A stretch of DNA of 64,000 nucleotides from Telopea speciosissima (taxonomy: Eukaryota > Streptophyta > Magnoliopsida > Proteales > Proteaceae), in contig NC_057925.1 of NCBI RefSeq assembly GCF_018873765.1, positions 44,237,010-44,301,009 on the forward strand, written 5' to 3'. The notes beneath the pieces were generated by a model. It was not told where the DNA came from, made no database searches, and saw nothing but the letters and a program-made list of their open reading frames with translations. The translations under genes and the position numbers were made by a program. Shown here one piece after another: positions 55,189 to 64,000 of the stretch. Numbering within the stretch: the first letter of the stretch is position 1; every line of letters begins with the position of its first letter.

Positions 55189-58100
55189 CTACTCAAAAAG
55201 GTTGCAAATCCCAAGTTCTCTCCTCAAGTAGCAGAATCTCTCTTCATTTAATGGTTTGGTGAAGATGTCTGCGAGTTGTTTCTCAGTTTCAATGTATTTT
55301 AGAATAATTTTTCCTTTTTGAACTGTGTCTCTAAGAAAATGATGCCTAATGTCAATGTGTTTGGCTTTTGAATGGAGAATGAGATTTTTGCTTAAACTGA
55401 TTGCACTTGTATTGTCGTAATTAATTGGAGATGAATCTAAATGTATCCCATAGTCTAGGAGAGTTTGCCTGATCCAAAGGACTTCGGCACAACATCTACC
55501 GACCGTAATGTACTCGATTTCAGTAGTGGAAAGAGCAACAGAATTTTGTTTCTTGCTAAACCAAGAAACCAAGCAAGATCCTAAGAAGTAGCATATACCA
55601 CTTGTACTCTTGCGATCAATATGGCACCCGGCAAAGTCGGCATCCGAAAAACTTATTAAATCAAAATTTTGATTCATTGGGTACCATAATCCTACATTTG
55701 TAGTACCTTTAAGATATTTAAAAATTCTTTTAACGACACTAAAGTGGGATTGCATTGGGTTAGCTTGGAATCTAGCACAAGCACACACGCTAAACATGAT
55801 GTCTGGCCTACTAGCAGTGAGATAGAGAAGGCTGCCAATCATGCCTCTATAGCGTGTAGGATTTATGTGAGTGTCTTCCTCATCTTTAGATAGCTTTAAA
55901 GAGGTACTCATGGGGGTACTAGATGACTTTTGTCCATCAAAATTAAATTTCTTGAGAAATTTCTTGGTGTATTTAGTTTGACATATAAAGATTTCATTTT
56001 TTGTTTACTTAATTTGAAGTCCTAAGAAAAAATTTAGTTCACCCATCAAGCTCATTTCAAATTCATCACTCATGCATTTGCTAAATTCAACACAAAGATT
56101 TTCATTGATAGATCCAAATATAATATCATCAACATATATTTGCATAATAATAGAGTCTTTTCCTTTATGTTTAACAAATAAAGTTGTATAAACCTTATCC
56201 ATTTGAAATCCACTTTGGATTAAGAATTCACATAATCTCTCATACCAAGCTCTAGGAGCTTGTTTGAGTCCATATAAAGCTTTATGAAGTTTGAAGACAT
56301 AATCCAGATGTTTTGTATCCATAAATCCGGGAGGTTGTGCAACATATACTTCCTCCATGATAAAACCATTTAGAAATGCACTTTTGACATCCATTTAGTA
56401 TAGTTTGAAATTTTTGTGACATGCAAAAGTAAGTAGCATTCTAATAGATTCCAATCTTGTTACCAGTGCATAGGTTTCATCAAGATCTATCCCTTCTTGT
56501 TGATTATACCCTTTGGCAACTAATCTAGCTTTGTTTCTAATGATTGAGCCATCCTCATCAAGTTTGTTCCTAAACACCCATTTGGCTCCTATAATAGAAT
56601 GATTTTTGGGTCTTGGGACAAGCTCCCAAACATTGTTTCTTTCAAATTGGTAGAGTTTTTCTTGTATAGCTACAATCCAATCACTATCTTCCAAGACTTC
56701 TTTTATGTTTTTAGGTTCAATTTTTTATATGAAGACAACAGTATTGCAAATGTCTTGAGTTTTAGATCTAGTTTGGATTCCTTTGTCTAAGTCTCCGATG
56801 ACATGATCTAAGGGATGGTCTTTCCAAGGTCTAACCTCCTTGGGTAGATCCTTTGGTTGGTCATCGGGTTCCCTTAGAAATTTTTTTTTATGCTTTCCCT
56901 AATTTCAACAAAGGTATCATCATCATCAACCAATGGCTTGTGTCTTTCTTTGGGAAGAGATTCATCAAATTTTATATTCTTTGATTATTCAATAATCAAG
57001 CTTTTCTTGTTGAAGATTCTATAGGCTCGACCATTTGAAGAGTATCCAAGGAAAATGCCATCATCGGCTTTAGCATCAAATTTTTCTAAGTTATCCTTAG
57101 TGTTCAATAAATAGCATATACACCCAAACACTTTAACATAATCAACCTTAGGTAGTTTATTATGATAAAATTCATAGGGTGTTTTGAGTAATATAGGTCT
57201 AATTAGGACATGATTTAACACATAACAAGTCGTATTGACCTCTTCGGTCCCAAAATATTTAGGAAGAGAGTATTCATTTATCATTGTTCTAGCGGTCTCT
57301 TGGAGTGATCTATTCTTTCTTTCAACCACCCCATTGGATTGAGGTGTTCTAGGAGCGGAGAAGTTATGAGTTATGCCTTGCTCATAGCAATAATTCCCAA
57401 ATTGATTGAGATTGTCAAATTCTCCTCCATGATCACTTCTAATGGTTGTTATGAGATATCCCTTTTGGTTTTATATTTTCTTGCATAAAGATGCAAATTC
57501 ATCAAAGGCTTCATCTTTATATTTTAAAAATAGAGTCCATGTGAAGTGAGAAAAATCAACTATTACAAAAGTGTATTTTGAACCGCCTAGGCTAGGTGTG
57601 GTAATAGGTCCAAACAAATCCAAGTGTAATAGTTCTAGGGGTCTAGTGGTAGACACTTCATTTTAAGACTTATGAAATACTTTGGTTTGTTTTCCTCTTT
57701 GACAAGCATCACATACATGATCTTTTTCAAATTTAAGTTTGGGTAAGTTTCTAACCAAATTCTTAGATGCAATAGTCTTAATTACTTTTATAATAACATA
57801 TCCTAATTTTCTATGCCATAGGTAGGGATCAACATCATTTAACATAAGACATGTATTACTAGAATTAGCTTCATCCAATAAATAAATATAGATATTATTT
57901 TTTCTAATTCTTTTCAAGATAGTCTTATCATTCGAGTTTTTCACTAAACAATAGGAGATTTTGAAAATCACACTATATCCTATATTATATAGTTGATTTA
58001 CACTAAGCAAATTATACTTTAAATTGTCAACTAGGCATACATTGGATATGATTGTACTTTCAATGGTGATTTCACCGATGCGAATTATTTTTTCTTTGCT

Positions 58101-60313
58101 ATTATCCTCAAATGTCATCATTCCTCCATTTTGCTTATTTAGCTTGGTGAATAGATTAGGGTTAGCCGTCATATGCTTGGAGCATCTACTATCAATATAT
58201 CATTCGATTGCTTCCTTGCTCTTCAAGCATACCTACAAAAAGAATCAATCATATGTTAGTCCCCATAATCTCATGGGTCCATTAAAGTTAGGATCGATCA
58301 TACCCTCAGGTATCCAAACTCTTCTAGAAGTATGATTTTGTGTTGTAGGTGTGTGAGGTGTAGGTCTTTGATGTCCATATGATCTTTGGGTTCTTCTTGG
58401 TCCTTGGAATTCATAGTATCTATATGGAGCATAATATTTTTGTGATGTGTAAGACCTATTGTTGATATAGGGCTTTTGGTGATCACAGACCCTAGTGTAA
58501 GTGTTTAGCCTATTTATCATTTATGGTCTTTATTGTGTTCTTGGCCTGTAGTGATTTTGAGGTCTTTGGGGGTGCATATGGTATATATGAAGCATTTTGC
58601 CTATATGGTTGATATGACTTAGGCCTGGGGTATTGCCTTTGTGACCTTTGGGGCACAAATTCTCTTTGAGGTTTGTTGGTCTTCTTTTGAGAAGTGTAAT
58701 AGAATGCATGATGCTTTCTTTTAGTATCCGATTCTTTATATATCACTTTGCCATCAACATAGACACCGATACAAGTTTCATGCCCGTGTAGATGACATTT
58801 TTCACATACAATAGGATGTGAGGTTAGATTTTGGTTTGGTTTTCTCCATTTTGGAGTTCTTATCTTTCCTTTTTCTTTAGCTTGATGTGGTCTTTTACCA
58901 TCATAGCCTAGACCTTCTTTATTTTGAGGTCCCTTTTGTGGGGTTCCTAGCAATGTATCTAAGGTCTTTTGACCTTTAGTGAAGGTGTGCAATGTGGAGG
59001 TTAGATTCTTATTTTCTTTTTCTAGGTTGTGTGCATATGAAGTCAACTCATCAATTTTATGTAGAAGATTGACTACTTCCTTTTCTAAGGCCTTTTTAGA
59101 AGCTTCCTCTTGAAGACTTACATCATAAAGCTCTTCAAAGACCTTTTGAAGTTCTTCATATTCTAAATCATTATTGCAAACCGACAAGGAGCTATGATAA
59201 AGAGAGTTTACCTCGTTATCATCATTGTTGTGAGCCATTAGTGCCAAGTTGACAGTCTCTTCTTTGGATTCATTATTTTCTTCTTCACTATCACTTGAGT
59301 CCCATGATATCTCAGCGGTGCAAGCCTTTTTTTTTCTACTTTCCTTTCCTTCATTTTCTTTTAGTTTGGGGCACTCGATTTTGAAATGTCTGGGCTTTCT
59401 ACTTTCATAACACACAATATCCTTGTTGGTATTGAAAGATTTTTCCTTTGAGTGTTTTACCTTTATTTTTTTTTTATGGTTGTCCTTTGTTCAATCTTTC
59501 TCCTCTTTTTCTTAGGAATCTTAGAAATTTTCTTATGAGTAGAGAGATTTCTTTCTCTAGATCCTCTTCATCGCTTTCTTCTTCTTTGGATTCACAAGAG
59601 GTCTTGAGTGCGATGATATTTCTCCTTGGTTCTTTTACTTCCACAACTTTATCATCTTCAAGGAGTTTAACTTCATGGGTTTGTAAAGTACCCATCAATT
59701 CATCCATGTGTAGGACCTCTAGATCTTTTACTTATTTGATGGCGGTCACCATTGGTCTCCACTTGGAGGGTAGTGATCTCAAGATCTTCCTTATATTCTC
59801 CACTTTGGTGTATTCCTTTTCTAAGCTTTTCAACTTGTTGACAATGTTAGTGAATCTAGTAAATATGTTAGAAATACTTTCATCATCAAGCATTTTAAAC
59901 AATTCATATTCATGAATAAGCTTGTTAATTTTGAGTTGTTTAACTTGTGATGTTCCTTCATAGGTAACCACAAGAGTATCAAACATCTCTTTAGCTGTGC
60001 TACACATACTAGTTCTATTGAATTCCTTTTCACTAAGAGTACATTGTAGAAATGCAATAGCTTTGTAGTTTTGTTGCATGTGTGTTTCATCCGATGGTGT
60101 CCATTCAGATTTCTCCTTAGTTACAGTTTTTCCTTCAACTTCTTTTGTGATTTGGAGGGGTCCCTCTTCAATTACAGTCCATACATCAATATCATGAGCA
60201 TACACATAGTTTTTGAACTTACACTTTCAATAGGTAAATTCTTCACCATCGAAGTATGATGGCCTAGAAGTGTTGAATCCCTTAATTTGGTGTGTAGATG
60301 ATGATGATGCCAT
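55189..60313 (-). pseudogene. Copia gag-pol polyprotein, decayed
   Basis: Gag starts at 60313 (MASSSSTHQIKGFNTSRPSY) and stops at codon 29 (TGA, 60227-60229). It continues with LLVVTYEGTS-type sequence and ILRSLPSKWRPMVTAIK. The zinc knuckle near 59,405 reads CYESRKPRHFKIEC, with its second Cys lost. The protease active site near 58,195 reads YIDSRCSKHM, where DSG is expected. Integrase follows: HRKLGY and CDACQRGK (57,690-57,830), LHLDLFGP, IRSDHGGEFDN (57,430) and VERKNRSLQE (57,320), so its D,D,E are kept. [40 protein letters not shown] (56,110-56,130). RNase H: DADFAGCHIDRKSTSG, ALSTTEIEYI, FTKPL, ending at 55189. Stops at 56,395-56,397 and 56,005-56,007, others in gag, and at least three frameshifts make it inactive. 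Confidence 0.93.
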
Positions 60314-60366
60314 GGATCATTTTAAGCACAATATAAAGATAAATATGATCTTAGTTTTGAGGTCTC

Positions 60367-60378
60367 GCTCTGATACCA
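60367..60378 (-). promoter_or_regulatory. Copia primer-binding site
   Basis: The minus strand reads TGGTATCAGAGC two bases after the 5' LTR ends in CAACA. This is the plant initiator-Met tRNA complement used to start reverse transcription. Confidence 0.93.
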
Positions 60379-60380
60379 AT

Positions 60381-61762
60381 TGTTGGGTAACCTAGAGGGG
60401 GATGAGTGGGTTACCACTAGTTGATTTTGCCTCTTTTTCGATTAGTCACACATTTAGATTGATTATAGCAATATAAAAGGATGAAAGCAAATGAGGCATA
60501 AGATTTAAAGTGGTTCGACTAACTTAACCTACATCCACTCCTCTCAACCTTGAGAGAATTCCACTAGTATTTTCCTTTCAATACAATAGACATTTATAAC
60601 TCTTTTTAACAGGATAAGAAGATCCTTACAATCTTAGTTCCAGGACAAGAGTATCCTTCAATCTCTTATAGATGAGAGGGTCCTTGTACTAATCTAATTA
60701 CGGTCTAGATTAATACAACAATGCTTTATCAATTCAAAAGCATAAACAATCAAATACAATAGAAAGTTTGGTATAAATACCTATCAAAGAGTAGTGACAC
60801 TTTTACCCTTTAAGTGATGATGCACAATGATATGAATGAGAATGATGCACCTTGAATCTCCTAAATGATTCTCCTTGAAGGTATAAATTGGAGAAAGTGG
60901 AGTGATGAGAGCTTAGTAAGATTTCTTTGAAGAGCTTGAATTGAATAACTTGGCTCAATAACAAATTTACACTTTTTCACTTTCACAAATGTACTATGCA
61001 CTTTTTCTATCAAAAGATGTATTTTGTTTCTTGTTTGGATGTCTTTTATAAAGTCAAAAGTTGGAGTGAGTTTGTTCTCCAACGGATATAAAACAGTCAT
61101 ATTTTTAGCCTGTTGGTCGACTTATAAAACTTGTCGGTCGATTGTAAAAAACTAGCCGTTAAAGCCAATTTTGGGGCAATCGATCGATTGTCGGTTGACC
61201 TATGGATCGACCTATAGGTGTCGGTCAACCTGCAGTTCTGTCGACTGATCGACCGACAGGTCACTAGAATCAGGCTTGTGACTTTTAATTGCTGTAGGTC
61301 GATCGACAAACAGTTTGTCCTATTTTTAACTGTCTGTCAAGTGCTTCTTGGCCCGATTTGTTTGGGACTTTATGGGGCTTTGTCTAAAACATTTATGGCC
61401 ATGTTTCTTGAGTCTAGGGCATGGGAACGAGTTCCTCCTAGGGTCTCTAACATGTGAATACAATGTGTGTTCAATGTGATATGCACGTGTACAGAATGTG
61501 TTTTATGTGCACTTGAATCTTCTTGAAGGTTCTTTGTCTTGTGAGTGTGAGTTCATGGTCTTCTTTACTGGTGTTCTTCAATCTTCAAGCTTCTTATTTT
61601 CTTTAATTCTTTTATTGTGAGCTTCGTTGATCGAGTCCTTCCTAGGTGCTTGATATCTTCCAACGTCTGACTATGAGGCTTGCTTAAAGATTGGAGCATT
61701 AGTATTAATCTCAATGTTTGTTATCATCAAAATTAGTTTATGGAGGAATGTGTTTTCCAATA
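60381..61762 (-). repeat. Copia 5' LTR (1382 bp)
   Basis: Plus-strand ends are TGTTGGGTAACCTAG and GTGTTTTCCAATA. It is slightly shorter than the 3' LTR. A palindrome cluster equivalent to that in the other LTR lies at 61,110-61,320 and includes GATCGACCGACAGG. Confidence 0.93.
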
Positions 61763-62579
61763 ATGGGGAAGTATAAAAAGGATGAAGATAAGAAAGATAA
61801 CATGATGTGGGTTGTTTAAGTGTAATTGAGCAGAAAACGCCTGTTGGCGTGGTGGTGGTTGTCAATTGCAGTTGACCATTGGCCTAAGTCTTGGGAGAGG
61901 TCGCTTGTTTGACTCTCCTCCCGTCGGATGTTTGACACCCTCTTATTCCCCATTGTCCCCTCCCTTATGGGGACCCCACCTTCTGATGGTGGTAGTTCAA
62001 TAATCTTACATAGAACAGGAGAATAGGTAGTTGAAAATTTCCTAATGGACAAAGGGTATCCACCTGTAAAAACATGGGCATTGATGTCTTTTTATCCTCT
62101 CAAGTGTTGGGTAGACGGTTTGATTCTTATGTGTGGTGAACTGGGCAGTACACCGCACTTGAGAGGATAAATTTTCATGTTGTAATCTATTGGGATCTTT
62201 CTATCGAGTTGTATTCGTAGAACTATCGCTTGAGGTGGTGGTTGTTTATTATTCTTCCTCTATTTTGTCCTTTTCTTTTTACTTACCAAGGAGATCATTT
62301 GTATTCTTTTGGGCTAATCGAATATATTTTAGGGGAAAGTATTCCACCAACCATATATGGAGGAGGGTTCACCCACCATCCTCGGGTCTTAATTACTCCC
62401 CCCCCATGGAAAATACCCCTCCCGCCATTCCCGATTCCCATCCCAAGGCACTCACTGACACACATCTGTGAAGGAATTCCTTGTGAAGGGAACTTCGATC
62501 TTATATTTTATGTAAAAGGTCTCTTTGAGCAGTAGTCTGTTTTGTCATAGGTTTTTTTTTATTAATTCGTTTCAGGCTG

Positions 62580-63396
62580 TAGCTTGAATACTTGAAGAAC
62601 TTGAATAAAAATCAAAACTTGAACTAAAAACTTGAATGAGAGCTTCAAAGAACCACCCGGCCTTTACACCGCAAGGTGTCGATTGAATCAAACACTAATC
62701 CCACCAACGAACCACCCGAGTTTTCCACCGCACAATGTCAATAAGATCAAACACCAATATCACCAGCCTTGATCAAACACAAGTACAAAATCTTCAGTTG
62801 GGAAGAAGAGTAGCAAAAGCTTTCATTAATATCAAAATTCGTCTACAATGCTTACCCTCTTACATCCTTATATAAAAGACTCAAAAACAAACTCCTACAT
62901 TAAAAAGGAAGGCCTAATACAATTCTTAATCTATTAGGTAACCTAAACTAACAAGGATAGTGAAATAACAAAGGAAAAAGACTCAAAACATGGCTAGACT
63001 TATAAAGTCCTAATCCAACTCAACTTAAATAACAATTAAATAGTCACATGCATAGTTGTCAAGGCGTAGCCTAGGCGCCTTGGGCACCTAGGCGGGCACC
63101 TTGGTCGCCTATTTGGTGTCGACTTGATTTTGACCCCTCTTCAACGCCTTGGGTCGCCTAAACGCCGTACCAACTATGGTCACATGACCACTTAACTAAG
63201 TCACATGGTCACTTAAGTAATCACATGACCACTAATTACATACAAATAAAACTAAGTATAGAACTAAAACTTCATCTTGTCTGCAACCTAATTACCCATA
63301 TTTTAGACTTATAAAAGTGGTTTATTTCATAGAAAATCTATGGGATCAAAGGCTCAACGTTTATATAACCCAAGTACCCACCCTAGACTTTTTTAT
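62580..63396 (-). repeat. LTR-like repeat, copy C (minus orientation)
   Basis: Equivalent of copy B inside the second duplicated unit, with the same TATA-like box (CTTTTATATAAGGATG on the minus strand) and doubled GTTTGATC unit. Confidence 0.65.
63051..63178. mobile_element. hAT-type MITE, second copy in the duplicated unit
   Basis: Bounded by GTCACATG at 63043-63050 and 63179-63186, with ends CATAGTTGTCAAGGC and GTACCAACTATG. Same insertion event as 48,519-48,634, copied with the unit. Confidence 0.88.
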
Positions 63397-64000
63397 TTTC
63401 TTTTGGGGTGAATAAAAAAATTCATTTCTAAAGAGGAAAAAGGAAATACAGCAACCCTCAAATTAGGAGTGAGAGGAGAAGAAAAAAACAAAAAAGCAAA
63501 AGAGCCATAAGACTCAAACAGCAGAGTCGGATGCTCGAAGAGAGATAGAGGAAAGACCCAAGGATACAACAATAAGCCTGTTTTTTGGGGGTATCAATAC
63601 AAGTGGAGGGTACAACCGAACTAAGTTTAGCTTTGATTTCAAAAGAAATGGAATCCCAAATCTATTGATGAGATCGATATTTGGTAGTCCATTTTCGGAT
63701 ATTACGTTCCATCCAAATATGATTAATGACTGCACAAAAAGCCAACTTTCCAACTGTGTTACAGAGGGAGTGGCCACCGAAAGTCATATCAACCCAAACC
63801 CATTCTCTATCAAAATGAAGAATCTTTCTTGTCCAGTATTTTGCAAGGATGCCTTTCCATATAGAGGAGGAGAAAGGGCAAGCAAAGAAAAGGTGGTTGG
63901 AATCCTCAACCGCATTCCAACAAAGACCACAACTGGGGGAGACTGCAATATGCCGATGTCGAAGAAAGGACTGCATTGGAACATAATCTCCTCTATTGTA
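63397..64000 (-). mobile_element. LINE 3' end, second copy in the duplicated unit
   Basis: Minus-strand frames at 63976-63662 and 63777-63514 match the LINE at 48,847 (HLFFACPFSSSIWKGILAKY, AVINHIWMERNIRKW). The window ends inside it, so its 5' junction is not visible. Confidence 0.85.

Larger units (their letters stand above)
51679..61762 (-). mobile_element. Full-length Ty1/copia LTR retrotransposon (SIRE-like), 10.1 kb
   Basis: Both LTRs, a perfect 5-bp duplication ATGGG (51674-51678 and 61763-61767), a primer site, a polypurine tract, gag, protease, integrase, RT and RNase H are present in copia order on the minus strand. An extra frame lies between pol and the 3' LTR. In the first 140 bases the LTRs differ at roughly a dozen places, so insertion is not recent. 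Gag words (TYEGTSQVKQLKINKLIHEY, ELFKM) and the layout resemble the SIRE lineage; that placement is inferred. It split a pre-existing tandem duplication. Confidence 0.95.
61796..64000. repeat. Duplicated unit, right copy (runs off the window)
   Basis: Matches 47,263-49,462 in the same orientation, including nested insertions at identical positions. A 13-base extra (within GGCACCTAGGCGGGCACC) in its MITE and scattered substitutions distinguish it. Before the Mutator-like and copia insertions it lay within a few hundred bases of the left copy. Confidence 0.88.

Noticed and set aside
59448..59915. 155-residue plus-strand hydrophobic frame that could suggest a membrane protein
   Set aside because: It is the antisense of copia gag. 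The Leu/Ser richness comes from reverse reading of Glu/Lys codons.

Overview
This window looks like nuclear DNA of a flowering plant. It is AT-rich and gene-poor, crowded with degraded plant retrotransposons and miniature transposons, and its two host genes have many GT-AG introns. The species cannot be named from the sequence.

Two host genes lie on the minus strand. (1) Roughly 4.9-18.6 kb holds a condensin I subunit CAP-H (kleisin) gene. Twelve exons are recognisable and the last exon or exons were not found. It carries an in-frame TAA in exon 9 and an unresolved one-base phase conflict around exon 4, so it may be decaying. (2) 27.08-38.70 kb holds a complete ten-exon gene for a Core-2/I-branching-type (GT14/DUF266) glycosyltransferase. 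Its open frame encodes 367 residues over 11.6 kb. Both genes are stretched by transposons in their introns. Broken host-gene copies are an EF-hand gene fragment (about 23.0-23.3 kb) and an intronless histone H2A with a stop codon, split by a solo LTR (41.3-42.4 kb).

Layout: 0-4.9 kb, a minisatellite, a LINE remnant, a hairpin MITE and an LTR-like repeat. 4.9-18.6 kb, CAP-H; its intron 3 contains a mini LTR element, a solo LTR and an RTE-type LINE that is itself interrupted by a long-TIR Mutator-like element and another solo LTR. 19-26.3 kb, LINE fragments on both strands, the EF-hand pseudogene, a purine-rich tract, a Harbinger-type MITE, and an LTR holding a LINE with an intact zf-RVT/RNase H frame. 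27-38.7 kb, the glycosyltransferase with a 255-base poly-C tract and a minus-strand RTE copy in its introns. 39-47 kb, hAT-type MITEs with 8-bp duplications, the H2A pseudogene and LINE scraps. 47.3-64 kb, a unit of at least 2.2 kb present twice in direct orientation, now separated by a Mutator-like element and a full-length 10.1-kb Ty1/copia element.

The copia element (51,679-61,762, minus strand) has 1.4-kb LTRs, a perfect ATGGG target duplication, an initiator-Met primer site, a polypurine tract, a decayed gag-pol, and an additional 377-codon frame between pol and the 3' LTR. No RNA genes, CRISPR arrays or bacterial-type operons were seen. The least ordinary features are the extra copia frame, the poly-C tract, the roughly 292-bp mini LTR element, and the tandem duplication split by later insertions.
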